Positions 27,698 to 35,818 of a stretch of 64,000 nucleotides of DNA are shown in pieces. The number at the start of each line of letters is the position of its first letter. Within the stretch, counting starts at the first letter, position 1. This DNA is from Rhodobacteraceae bacterium SB2. Lineage in GTDB: Bacteria > Pseudomonadota > Alphaproteobacteria > Rhodobacterales > Rhodobacteraceae. Under the pieces are notes generated by a model that ran no database searches, was not told the origin of the DNA, and worked only from the letters and a program-made list of their open reading frames with translations. The stretch is taken from positions 186,001-250,000 of the forward strand of contig LGRT01000018.1 of the NCBI GenBank assembly GCA_001642945.1, in the 5' to 3' direction. Both the position numbers and the translations under genes were made by a program.

Positions 27698-28092
27698 ACG
27701 CGCGGAGAACCTATAAGCCGGATTCTGTCCAGAGGTTGCCCTCTTGGATGATCATTCCTCTTAGCCCAAGGTTGCCCCTGCGCCTCTAGCTGCCAACCCG
27801 AACCCTACAGGCCAAAGATGCCCGGTGGTGATATCGAAAAGACGATCAACCCACCTGAGGTTCCTATTTGGCATTGCTCCTGGTGGGGCTTGCCATGCAA
27901 GACCTGTTACCAGGCCCCCGGTGGGCTCTTACCCCACCCTTTCACCCTTACCTACGACCAGCGCAGGCGGTTTGCTTTCTGTTGCGCTATCCGTCGGGTT
28001 GCCCCGCCCGGGCGTTACCCGGCACCATTTCTTTGTGGAGTCCGGACTTTCCTCGACCCCGAAGGGCCGCGATCATCCAGTTCTCCGCGCAC
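27698..28092 (-). ncRNA. rnpB: RNase P RNA (bacterial class A)
   Basis: This is the catalytic RNA that trims the 5' ends of tRNA precursors. The P1 helix is perfect: GCGCGGAGAAC at the 5' end (minus strand, 28090-28080) pairs with GTTCTCCGCGC at the 3' end (27710-27700). The universal core shows as GGAAAGTCCGGACTCCACA near 28032-28050, just after the 5' side. The 3' side carries AGAATCCGGCTTATAG near 27710-27726. The length of about 395 bases is normal for alphaproteobacteria. Long open frames on both strands across this region are meaningless. A good sigma-70 promoter lies just upstream. The ends are accurate to a few bases. Confidence 0.96.
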
Positions 28093-28096
28093 AGGT

Positions 28097-28125
28097 GCAG
28101 TAGGCGCGAAAAGCGACAAGGTCAA
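28097..28125 (-). promoter_or_regulatory. Sigma-70 promoter of rnpB
   Basis: Read on the minus strand, TTGACC (28125-28120), a 17-base spacer and TACTGC (28102-28097) stand about five bases before the P1 helix of RNase P RNA. The -35 box overlaps the stop codon of the upstream amidase gene (28122-28124). Confidence 0.7.
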
Positions 28126-28844
28126 TTGCAAAGCGCATTCAAAGCGGCCAGCAGCGCAAAATCAAAGCGGCTTAAAGGGCCGCTGCGATGGGGTGCGAAA
28201 TGCTGCCGAAGCGACGATAAGATTTGTTCCACACCAAGGCTTGGATCATATCCATAATCTGCAGCCTGTTTTACAAACTGTGCGCAAAGGCGCGGATCAT
28301 CTTTACCCATCACCGGATCCATCTCGACGGCCTCATTCAAATGCCAGGTTTTAAGATCCGGCCAAACACCAACCCCGCTGAGCGCCAATCTGCGCCAATC
28401 AAACCGCGCACCAGGATCGGTTTTTCGGCCAATCGCAACGTCAGAATGCCCCAGAACCCGATGCGCCGGAATATTGTTACGCCCAGCGATATCGCCACAA
28501 AGCGCAATAAGCGCGCGCATTTGTTTATTGGAAAACGGATGATCGCCGCGATTATCAAGCTCAATACCAATCGATCGGCTGTTTATATCGGTTTCACCGG
28601 CCCAGAAACTGCGCCCGGCATGCCAAGCACGCTTGCTTTCGCACACCAGCTGGAGAACCCGGCCATCCAATGTGATCAGATAATGCGCCGACACCTCATG
28701 GATCGGATCGCATAAGCGCTGCAGCGCGGCCTCGGCGCTTTGCATCGCCGTGTAATGCAACAGCAAAAGATCGATCGAGCCTCCTGCGCGACGTGGGCCA
28801 AAATTTGGCGAGGCCCTGACATCCGCAAAAGGGGCGCCAATCAT
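28122..28844 (-). CDS. N-acetylmuramoyl-L-alanine amidase (amidase_2, AmiD/AmpD type)
   Basis: This 240-residue zinc amidase splits the bond between muramic acid and the stem peptide. LLLLHYTAM gives the first His ligand (His30). HRVLGHSDVAIGRKTDPGARFDW near residues 129-151 gives the second His and the Asp/Arg catalytic region. SIGIELDNRGDHPFSN lies between them. No signal peptide is visible, so it may act in the cytoplasm on recycled muropeptides like AmpD, although the C-terminal tail (about 155-240) is longer than in AmpD. ATG 28844 overlaps the preceding lipoprotein stop as ATGA, so the start is firm and the two genes are coupled. Confidence 0.88.
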   Translation of the reverse strand: MIGAPFADVRASPNFGPRRAGGSIDLLLLHYTAMQSAEAALQRLCDPIHEVSAHYLITLDGRVLQLVCESKRAWHAGRSFWAGETDINSRSIGIELDNRGDHPFSNKQMRALIALCGDIAGRNNIPAHRVLGHSDVAIGRKTDPGARFDWRRLALSGVGVWPDLKTWHLNEAVEMDPVMGKDDPRLCAQFVKQAADYGYDPSLGVEQILSSLRQHFAPHRSGPLSRFDFALLAALNALCN

Positions 28845-29452
28845 CCCGACGATCCGGCCAAGCGAAACGGCGTTGGATCCCAAGAGCAGGCAAACCCATC
28901 GCCATCCGGATCAAGACCCATCCAATCCACTTTCGGACCGCTGCGCTTTAAAAACAACTGCTGGGCTTCGCTTGGCGACGCATAAAAGTTACAGCTCCGC
29001 AGATACAGCTCTTCATTGTAAAGGCCAGAGCGGCGATAGATTTTTACCCCAACCGGGTTGGTCGTACGCAAGGCGTATTCGATGATGCTGATCTCATTTG
29101 TGCCCGGGCGCACGGGCAAATCAGTAGGCTCAATCAAAACATATTTCGCGCGACTTTCGGCCAAGCGCTTGGCATCGCTTTCGATCGATTGACGGGCAGC
29201 GACCGCCTCAAAATCATTTTCATCCGACAGCGAGGTCGTGTCAACCGAAGCAGCCGCGCCTGTTGGGTCATCAACCTCAACCCCTGAGGCGGGCGCCAAG
29301 CTTTGTTGTTCAACAGCCATCGGAGAGGGCAGCGGCAGCACCGAGGCCGCATTTGGCGTCGGGTTTTGCCCAATCTCAACTGGCTCGCAGGCGCCAAGAA
29401 GCGCCAAGGCGCCGCTGGCGGCTAAAGCTCTGATCAAAAAGGGTTCCGACAT
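28841..29452 (-). CDS. Lipoprotein with excalibur-like C-terminus
   Basis: This 203-residue protein has a lipoprotein signal, MSEPFLIRALAASGALALLG followed by Ala-Cys22, with LGAC as lipobox. A low-complexity Pro/Ser/Ala linker follows (about 25-85). The C-terminal 55 residues (YLRSCNFYASPSEAQQLFLK, then GLDPDGDGFACSW) recall the excalibur calcium-binding motif DxDxDGxxC, with two Cys that could form a disulfide. It is coupled by ATGA to a peptidoglycan amidase and lies 16 bases after gatA. A cell-envelope role beside the amidase is inferred. The start at 29452 is set by the signal peptide. Confidence 0.75.
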   Translation of the reverse strand: MSEPFLIRALAASGALALLGACEPVEIGQNPTPNAASVLPLPSPMAVEQQSLAPASGVEVDDPTGAAASVDTTSLSDENDFEAVAARQSIESDAKRLAESRAKYVLIEPTDLPVRPGTNEISIIEYALRTTNPVGVKIYRRSGLYNEELYLRSCNFYASPSEAQQLFLKRSGPKVDWMGLDPDGDGFACSWDPTPFRLAGSSG

Positions 29453-29468
29453 TAACAGCGATCCTGCA

Positions 29469-30956
29469 TCATGAGGCCCACCAATTCTGCGGTTTATGCG
29501 CAAACCCAGAAGCCTGTTCCAGAGCGTAGGCAGAATTTAGCAAATCTGCTTCCTCCCAGGGGCGACCAATCAGCTGCAGCCCCAGCGGTAAGCCCTGTTT
29601 GTCCAATCCGGCGGGTACCGAAATCCCCGGCAAGCCGGCCAAGTTCACGGTGACCGTAAACACATCATTAAGATACATTTCCAAAGGATCCGCATCCGCC
29701 ATACCGCCAAGCGCAAACGCCGCAGAGGGCGTGGTCGGGGTTAAAATACTATCGATACCCGTTGCAAAAACATCGTCAAAATCTTTTTTGATCAAGGCGC
29801 GTACTTTGCGCGCACGGTTGTAATACGCATCATAAAACCCTGCGGATAACACATAAGTTCCCACCATGATCCGGCGCTGCACTTCCGGGCCAAAGCCTTC
29901 CGCGCGGGTTTTTTCATACATCTCGGTAATGCCATCGCCCGCCGCCAAAGCAGCCCGATGCCCAAAGCGAACACCATCATAACGCGCCAGGTTTGACGAC
30001 GCTTCTGCTGGCGCAATCACGTAATAGCTTGGCAGCGCATATTGCGTATGCGGCAAACTGATATCGATCATTTCTGCCCCAGCAGATTTCAACATATCTT
30101 GGCCTTCTTGCCATAAAGCCTCGATCTCATCCGGCATGCCATCCATCCGATATTCGCGCGGGATACCGATTTTTTTGCCCCGAATATCCCCATTCAACAT
30201 CGCTTCGAAATTTGGCACGGCCAGATCAGCGCTGGTGCTGTCTTTGGGATCATGGCCAGACATGGCCTCAAGCATAATCGCCGCATCCCGCACTGTTTTC
30301 GTCATTGGGCCTGCTTGATCAAGCGAACTGGCAAAGGACACAATACCCCAACGCGAACAGCGCCCATATGTTGGTTTAATCCCGACAGTGCCGGTAAATG
30401 CAGCAGGTTGGCGGATCGACCCTCCGGTATCGGTTCCGGTAGCGGCCAAACAAAGATCTGCCGCCACGGCCGCGGCGGAGCCGCCAGAGGATCCGCCCGG
30501 GGTGAGCGCCTGCTCACCCAGTTTCCAGGGGTTGAGTACGTCGCCATAGATCGAGGTTTCGTTTGAACTGCCCATCGCGAACTCATCCATGTTGAGCTTG
30601 CCCAACATAACGGCACCGCTATCGCGCAATTTCTGGCTAACCGTGCTTTCATATTCGGGCTTAAAACCCTCTAAAATTCGGCTTGCCGCTTGACTGGCTA
30701 CGCCTTTGGTACAGAATAAATCTTTGATGCCGATCGGCAAACCGCACATATCCGGCGCCTCCCCGGAGGCCAGCTGCTCATCCGCTGCCCGTGCCAAATC
30801 CAACGCCAACTCGGGCGTTTTGTGAACAAACGCGCCCAGCGCATCAGCGCCCTCAATCGCGCTTAGACAAGCTTCGGTCAGTTCAACCGAAGTGACCTGT
30901 TTCGCGCGCAGCGCATCGCGGGCCTGCGCCAAACTCCATGCGTTCATCTCACTCAT
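29469..30956 (-). CDS. gatA: Asp/Glu-tRNA amidotransferase subunit A
   Basis: This is the amidase subunit of GatCAB, which converts Glu-tRNA(Gln) and Asp-tRNA(Asn) to their amides by releasing ammonia from glutamine. It has 495 residues. The Ser-cis-Ser-Lys triad is visible: Lys78 in LPIGIKDLF, Ser156 in [14 protein letters not shown], and nucleophile Ser180 in [14 protein letters not shown]. Its ATG (30956) overlaps the gatC stop as TAATG, confirming the gatCA operon. gatB is not in the window. It is followed closely by the lipoprotein-amidase pair. Confidence 0.96.
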   Translation of the reverse strand: MSEMNAWSLAQARDALRAKQVTSVELTEACLSAIEGADALGAFVHKTPELALDLARAADEQLASGEAPDMCGLPIGIKDLFCTKGVASQAASRILEGFKPEYESTVSQKLRDSGAVMLGKLNMDEFAMGSSNETSIYGDVLNPWKLGEQALTPGGSSGGSAAAVAADLCLAATGTDTGGSIRQPAAFTGTVGIKPTYGRCSRWGIVSFASSLDQAGPMTKTVRDAAIMLEAMSGHDPKDSTSADLAVPNFEAMLNGDIRGKKIGIPREYRMDGMPDEIEALWQEGQDMLKSAGAEMIDISLPHTQYALPSYYVIAPAEASSNLARYDGVRFGHRAALAAGDGITEMYEKTRAEGFGPEVQRRIMVGTYVLSAGFYDAYYNRARKVRALIKKDFDDVFATGIDSILTPTTPSAAFALGGMADADPLEMYLNDVFTVTVNLAGLPGISVPAGLDKQGLPLGLQLIGRPWEEADLLNSAYALEQASGFAHKPQNWWAS

Positions 30957-31243
30957 TATTCAACCACCTTTGGAACCGCAAAAAACCCTTCACGCGCGTC
31001 TGGCGCATTGGCCAATACCTGCATTTGCTGATCACCATCATTCACCTGATCCGCGCGTCGTTTCAAACGCTGCGGAGTGACCGAGGTCATGGGCTCAACC
31101 CCGCTGACATCCACCGCATTTAATTGCTCGATGAATCCCAAAATCGCATTAAATTCCTCAGCCAAGGCGGGCAAAGCCGCTTCGTCCACTTTTATTCTGG
31201 CCAATTTTGCCACTTTTGCGGCTGTTGCAGTATCGATCGCCAT
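30956..31243 (-). CDS. gatC: Asp/Glu-tRNA amidotransferase subunit C
   Basis: This is the small belt subunit that holds GatA and GatB together. It has 95 residues from ATG 31243, which has GGAGAGG upstream. The N-terminal helix [20 protein letters not shown] and the C-terminal [20 protein letters not shown] are the family's two conserved ends. An in-frame upstream start at 31255 is less likely. It is the first gene of the minus-strand string gatC-gatA-lipoprotein-amidase. Confidence 0.95.
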   Translation of the reverse strand: MAIDTATAAKVAKLARIKVDEAALPALAEEFNAILGFIEQLNAVDVSGVEPMTSVTPQRLKRRADQVNDGDQQMQVLANAPDAREGFFAVPKVVE

Positions 31244-31586
31244 CGACCTCTCCATATTCTTTCCCCGAGGGGTTTAGCGCCGCAGGCCTCTGCCTGCAAG
31301 CATCTGCTGACAGCATCAACGGAAAAGCCAGAGTGCCCTTTCGGCTGCGCCCCCAACGAAACGTCAAATCGCCGATCCAAACGCTGAACCCGAACACCTT
31401 GTATTTTTTGTAAGAACGAACCCACAGCAACCGTTGGGCGCGTATGCCGCTTTTCAAAATTTCATGCAAAGCGGGCAGTAAAGCGGGCAGTATAGATCAG
31501 CGGTTTAGCCCATCCGGCCACACCACACGCGCGCGCCCAAATTGCAATCTCGTTGGGCAAGACCGGCCTGGCACCAAAAACGGGAG
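31244..31586. repeat. Intergenic region with a 12-base tandem duplication, no gene found
   Basis: These 343 bases separate the GNAT gene from gatC, both on the minus strand, and should contain the gatC promoter. The only notable element is a 12-base unit, AAAGCGGGCAGT, present twice in tandem at 31468-31491. I see no coding frame with a ribosome site and no clear terminator. Confidence 0.5.
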
Positions 31587-32183
31587 TTACCCGCGCTGCT
31601 GCAATTGCCAGGTTAAATTTGCCTTCACGCTCGGCCATTCAGTTGCAATGATCGAATACACGGCGCTGTCTCGATAGCTGCCATTGGCCATAATCATATT
31701 GTTGCGCAAAATCCCATCCTGCTTGGCGCCAAGGCGCTCAATCGCCCGCCGGCTTTGTAAATTCATCGCATGGGTTCGAAATTCCACGCAAATGCAATTT
31801 AATTGTTCAAACGCGTATTTTAGGAGCAGCCATTTACATTCGGTATTTACCGCGCTGCGCTGGATAGATTTTCGCAGCCAGGTTGATCCAATTTCCAACC
31901 TGCGCTGCGATTGTTCAATATTCATATAGGTTGTCATACCAACGCAGCGCTGCGTCTTCAGGTTTTTGACGGCAAAAGGGTACATTAAGCCTTTCCGCTG
32001 CAAGTCTAAGCGCCGGCTGATCTCTGCGCGCATCTCGCCAGCAGAGGGAATGGTTGTGTACCATAATTTGTGCAAATCACCATCTTGAACCGCCTCAACC
32101 AGATCTTCGTGATGGGCTATCGACAAAGGTTCCAGCGCGGCAACTTTGCCCGTAAGGGCAATATCTTCTTCGCAAAGTCGCAT
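31587..32183 (-). CDS. GNAT-family N-acetyltransferase (RimJ/RimL type)
   Basis: This 198-residue acyltransferase has the RimJ/RimL pattern: HHEDLVEAVQDGDLHKLWYT at the start and a central EIGSTWLRKSIQRSAVNTE. The acetyl-CoA-binding segment is followed by ECKWLLLKYAFEQLNCICVE and FRTHAMNLQSRRAIERLGAK. The last of these (N-x-x-S-R-x-x-I-x-x-L-G) is diagnostic of the family's motif A/B end. It probably acetylates protein N-termini or a small amine, and the substrate cannot be told. ATG 32183 has only a weak GGAAAG site. It lies alone between a spacer and the divergent RidA gene. Confidence 0.87.
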   Translation of the reverse strand: MRLCEEDIALTGKVAALEPLSIAHHEDLVEAVQDGDLHKLWYTTIPSAGEMRAEISRRLDLQRKGLMYPFAVKNLKTQRCVGMTTYMNIEQSQRRLEIGSTWLRKSIQRSAVNTECKWLLLKYAFEQLNCICVEFRTHAMNLQSRRAIERLGAKQDGILRNNMIMANGSYRDSAVYSIIATEWPSVKANLTWQLQQRG

Positions 32184-32424
32184 CGATTATCTTTCCATTC
32201 TTCCAGGTTCACCACCGCGCTGCGCCGAGATAGACGCCCAACCCGCCTTTCGTAACACCCAGTCTTGCTATTTTGCCCAGCTTAAGGGCGGCGCGCGATC
32301 TGCATGTTCCTGCGCACGCGCTGCGTAAAATTTCATCCAAAGGCAAATCGGTGCTTTCCTCTGCGCGTAATATTGCAAATACTGCCCCGTATCGAAACCC
32401 CATACTCGCGCTAAAGGAAAAGAC

Positions 32425-32775
32425 ATGTCAGACATAACACGAATCGCAACAGGGCAACGTATGAGCCAAGCTGTGGTACATGGCAGCACCATTTATTTGG
32501 CAGGCCAAGTCGGAACTCCGGGCACATCAGTCACTGAACAAACCCAAGAAATTCTTGATAAAGTTGACAGTTTACTAGAGCAGACGGGCTCGGATAAAAC
32601 GCGCATTTTAAGCGCCACGATCTGGATGGCTTCTATGGATGATTTCGCGGATATGAACGCGGTCTGGGATGCTTGGGTGCCCGAGGGCCACGCCCCGGCA
32701 AGGGCCACGGGCGAATCTGCCCTTGCGACCCCCAAGCACCTGGTTGAGGTGATTATAATCGCCGCAAAAGCCTAA
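32425..32775 (+). CDS. RidA/YjgF-family protein
   Basis: This 116-residue member of the Rid family deaminates reactive enamines or imines and protects PLP enzymes. The N-terminus MSDITRIATGQRMSQAVVHG, the core IYLAGQVG and the helix TEQTQEILDKVDSLLEQTG are typical. Arg93 (GHAPARATGESAL) corresponds to the substrate-binding Arg. The residues around it differ from E. coli RidA, so it belongs to another Rid subgroup and may lack or alter the deaminase activity. ATG 32425 has AAAGGA six bases upstream. No catabolic partner is adjacent. Confidence 0.88.
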   Translation: MSDITRIATGQRMSQAVVHGSTIYLAGQVGTPGTSVTEQTQEILDKVDSLLEQTGSDKTRILSATIWMASMDDFADMNAVWDAWVPEGHAPARATGESALATPKHLVEVIIIAAKA

Positions 32776-32844
32776 CTGCTATTGCTCCAAAGCCACCCAA
32801 GCCGCTGCTTCGCCTCGGGCTTGCGCCGCGCCAGTAAGAGCCGC

Positions 32845-33525
32845 TCAATCGGGCTTATGCCACCGCAGAACCTCATGCACGCCCGCACGCTTGGTCCGAA
32901 ACGCATTTGCCGGATGGTGTTTATCTTCATAGCCAAAAGACACAGCGCATAGAATATCGCGATCCGCTTCAATCTGCAGATTTTCGCGCAAAATAGGCGC
33001 CATTCCGGCAATCGCCGCCTGTGCTATCGTGGCTATTCCCAAGGCCTGCGCGGCAAGCGTAAAGGCGGTGACAAAAGCGCCCGCATCCAGCGCGGCATAT
33101 GCACCCAATTCTTTGGGAATGGTCAGGATTGCCACCTGCGGCGCATTGAAGAAGCGATAGTTTTGCAGCATTTGCTGACGCGACGCGGCGCGATCGCCTT
33201 TTGCAACCCCCACAGCCTCGTATAATTGCCAGCCACAAGTTGAGCGGCGATGTTTGTATTTGCCGCTATAGCTTTCGGGAAAGGGGATCTCTGGTGCTTG
33301 CAACCCCTCTTTGGCCGCCGCTGTCAACGCGGCGGCCAATATCTTGGTTTGCGCGCCTTCGCACAGAATAAGCTGCCAAGGCTGCGCGTTACACCAAGAT
33401 GGGACCCGTTGAGCCGCCTCAACAATTTTTTCAATATCAGAATGCGCGACCGGCCTGTCTAAAAATGCACGGCAAGAATAGCGGGTCTGTAACAGCGCGT
33501 TCAGCGTCTCAAACGGGGCGAGCAT
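32845..33525 (-). CDS. Nitroreductase-family FMN oxidoreductase
   Basis: This 226-residue FMN enzyme reduces nitro compounds, quinones or similar acceptors with NAD(P)H. The N-terminal FMN contact is LLQTRYSCRAFLDRPV. NAQPWQLILCEG near residues 46-57 and the C-terminal ILCAVSFGYEDKHHPANAFR are the family's conserved pieces. The central AYAALDAGAFVTAFTLAAQA is the dimer helix. Its first 17 bases overlap the end of the upstream racemase gene, so the two are co-transcribed. The physiological substrate is unknown. Confidence 0.9.
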   Translation of the reverse strand: MLAPFETLNALLQTRYSCRAFLDRPVAHSDIEKIVEAAQRVPSWCNAQPWQLILCEGAQTKILAAALTAAAKEGLQAPEIPFPESYSGKYKHRRSTCGWQLYEAVGVAKGDRAASRQQMLQNYRFFNAPQVAILTIPKELGAYAALDAGAFVTAFTLAAQALGIATIAQAAIAGMAPILRENLQIEADRDILCAVSFGYEDKHHPANAFRTKRAGVHEVLRWHKPD

Positions 33526-34618
33526 CAGGAGTTCCTTCGTTTAATTCTGCCAATATCTGGCCTCGGTCTGCATTTTTGGCGCGTATTTCGCCCATTGTTT
33601 CGGGGGCCCATGTCGAAAATCGCGGCGCCGGTGCTGCCTGCAGCAAGCCTTGTGCCCAGCTCCATATCTGGCGCGCTTGAATATGGGGATCATTTTGCGC
33701 ATCTTGCGGCGCATTTATTTTCGCAACGCAGGCATCGGTTTGCGCAAATAAATCATCCCAATGCGGCGCCGGTTTTTGCGCGAATAATCCCGCCAAACGG
33801 GCGGTGAGCTCGGGCCATAGCGCGGGCTCAAATTGTTTGCAAAAATCAGCATCTTCGTGCAGGTCCAATTTCCTTAAAAAGGCTGCATAAAATTGCGGCT
33901 CCAAACATTGCACCGAAATATAACCGCCGCCGCGACAGGCGTAACTACGGCTAAAATGCGGCCCGTCCAAAAGGCTTTTGCCGCGTTCTTTGACCAGCCC
34001 GCCCTGCCCTTGAAGAGACATCAAAAGCGACAGCATATGCGATGTCCCATCCACCATAGCCGCATCGATCACAGCGCCTTTCCCGGCGGTTTTTTGGGTC
34101 AGCAAAGCCGCCAGAACCCCAATCACCAGATACAGCGCACCGCCGCCAATATCACCCAATAAGGTGGGCGGCGGAAACGGCGCTTCACCGGCATTTGACG
34201 CATACCAAAGCCCGCCACTGCGCGCCAAATAATTCAAATCATGACCCGCTGCCCGCGCCAAAGGACCGGTTTGCCCCCAGCCAGTAACCCGCCCGTAAAC
34301 CAAACGCGGATTGATTTGCATCACCTCCTCTGGTCCCAAGCCCAAACGCTCCATAACCCCGGGTCGAAAGCCTTCGATCAGCCCATCAGCTTGGCAAACC
34401 AAACGATGCGCAAGCTGTTTTTCATCCGCATCCTTCAAATTCAAAACGATCGAGCGTTTGCCACGATCCAGCAGATTATGACGGGCAAGACCAGGGCTTT
34501 TATCTCCGGTTTCGCGATGAATAACGATCACATCCGCGCCCAAATCTGCCAGCATCATACCCGCAAAAGGCGCTGGCCCAAGGCCTTCAAACTCGATCAC
34601 TTTTAATCCTGATAACAT
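33509..34618 (-). CDS. Alpha-methylacyl-CoA racemase (CaiB/BaiF family)
   Basis: This is a 369-residue class III CoA-transferase-fold protein. The catalytic residues of the Mycobacterium racemase MCR are in place: His126 (AAGHDLNYLARSGG), Asp156 (LLGDIGGGALYL) and Glu240 (SVQCLEPQFY). That supports a true 2-methylacyl-CoA racemase, which interconverts (R)- and (S)-isomers before beta-oxidation of branched chains. It is not a plain CoA transferase, which would carry Asp169. ATG 34618 has no clear Shine-Dalgarno sequence. It overlaps the nitroreductase gene by 17 bases. Confidence 0.88.
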   Translation of the reverse strand: MLSGLKVIEFEGLGPAPFAGMMLADLGADVIVIHRETGDKSPGLARHNLLDRGKRSIVLNLKDADEKQLAHRLVCQADGLIEGFRPGVMERLGLGPEEVMQINPRLVYGRVTGWGQTGPLARAAGHDLNYLARSGGLWYASNAGEAPFPPPTLLGDIGGGALYLVIGVLAALLTQKTAGKGAVIDAAMVDGTSHMLSLLMSLQGQGGLVKERGKSLLDGPHFSRSYACRGGGYISVQCLEPQFYAAFLRKLDLHEDADFCKQFEPALWPELTARLAGLFAQKPAPHWDDLFAQTDACVAKINAPQDAQNDPHIQARQIWSWAQGLLQAAPAPRFSTWAPETMGEIRAKNADRGQILAELNEGTPDARPV

Positions 34619-35072
34619 CGACACCGCGCGCTTTTGAACACAGCGTGCTGCTTAGCATATCTGCCAGTGGTTTCCAATCAAAGCGCCCGTCGCAGCCAAG
34701 ATATTCAGCCCGCGTGCCGTTAAAGCGGCCGTAGGAGGGATACCTTCGCCGCCGGCGGATCCAGCGTGAGCGCCGCTGCCAAGGCCACTGCCAACAAACT
34801 GGCGACCTGAAGATACATCAAAAAAGTAAATTTTGTCATTGGCGCCATCTCCCGTGCCCACACTCTCCCGTCAGATAGCCAGACTTCACTTGCGATCAAG
34901 CCGTCAGGCTGTTCTTGCGTCCAAAACAGCGGAAAATTGCCGACCATCGGATTCAAAATAAGCGGCAATCAGGCCTTGGCATCTCCATTCAGAATTGATT
35001 TAACTGCGCCTTAACGGGCAAACAAGCGCCGTCGCAAGCAGCAAAGCCGCCCAAATACAAAGGATCTAACCC
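34619..35072. other. Intergenic region with a doubtful small membrane-protein frame
   Basis: These 454 bases separate the divergent racemase genes. On the minus strand ATG 34839 has a GGGAG site nine bases upstream. It opens 39 codons (34839-34720) with one clear hydrophobic helix (TFLMYLQVASLLAVALAAAL). A second frame continues to 34652 with GNHWQIC at its end, which could be the displaced rest of a broken gene. Neither is recognisable. The plus-strand part near 35050-35072 holds the AAAGGA site of the next gene. Confidence 0.35.
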
Positions 35073-35789
35073 ATGAGAAAAATCGGCGTTTTAGGGGGTA
35101 TGGGGCCCGAAGCGACCATTCTTTTTCAACAACGCTTGCTCAAGGCGGTGCGCGCGCAGGATGATCAAGATCATATTCCTTTACTGATCGATATGAACCC
35201 TCAAGTGCCCTCACGCTTGGCCTATGTTTTGGATCAAACAGTCGGTGCGCCAGATCCCGGTCCAGTGCTGGGGGATATGGCCAAGCGCCTTGACAGATGG
35301 GGCGCAGAGGCGCTGGCAATGCCCTGCAACACAGCGCATCTCTTTGCAGAGGTTATTCAAAGAAAAACCGCCCTGCCGTTTTTTAATATGGTGAAATTAT
35401 CGGTGGAAACAGCGCTTGCAAAAAGCAAAGCTGGCGATGTTATTGGCATTCTCGCTTCACCAGCACTGCGCAAAACTCAGCTTTTCGAAAGGTATTTTCA
35501 GGCGAGTGAGCGCACCGTGATTTGGCCGGAAGATGATACCAAAATGGTGCAGGCGATCCGGAAAATCAAAACCTCTGGCGACACAGCCGAGGCCCGCAGC
35601 ATCCTTTTGGACGCCTCTTCAGAATTGACCCGCCGCGGTGCCAATCTTCAGCTCGTGGCCTGCTCTGAGTTTTCAATGATCCAAACCAGCCATGATCCAA
35701 GCGCAGCGATGATCGACACCTTGGATGTGCTGGCCGAAGCAGTGGCGCGATTTGCCCTGGACGCGCGTGGGCCACAGCGTGGCGTATAG
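35073..35789 (+). CDS. Aspartate/glutamate racemase family protein
   Basis: This is a 238-residue cofactor-independent amino-acid racemase of the aspartate/glutamate family. The start MRKIGVLGGMGPEATILFQQ is the aspartate-racemase signature. The two catalytic Cys are present: Cys85 in AMPCNTAHLF and Cys197 in VACSEFSM. It lies 29 bases upstream of pxpB and in line with pxpBCA. Conversion between L- and D-glutamate or aspartate next to 5-oxoproline hydrolysis makes a D-glutamate link plausible, but the substrate is inferred. Confidence 0.88.
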   Translation: MRKIGVLGGMGPEATILFQQRLLKAVRAQDDQDHIPLLIDMNPQVPSRLAYVLDQTVGAPDPGPVLGDMAKRLDRWGAEALAMPCNTAHLFAEVIQRKTALPFFNMVKLSVETALAKSKAGDVIGILASPALRKTQLFERYFQASERTVIWPEDDTKMVQAIRKIKTSGDTAEARSILLDASSELTRRGANLQLVACSEFSMIQTSHDPSAAMIDTLDVLAEAVARFALDARGPQRGV

Positions 35790-35818
35790 ACCCCAGCAAA
35801 ACCAAGGCTTTGAGGGCC

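Noticed and set aside
27818-28354. Open frames of 92-178 codons over 27.8-28.35 kb on the plus strand
   Set aside because: They lie on the complement of RNase P RNA and the amidase gene, and the translated sequence has no recognisable features.
32209-32403. 64-codon minus-strand frame that neatly fills the gap between the GNAT and RidA genes
   Set aside because: There is no ribosome site before ATG 32403, it has no known features, and the gap probably holds the two divergent promoters.
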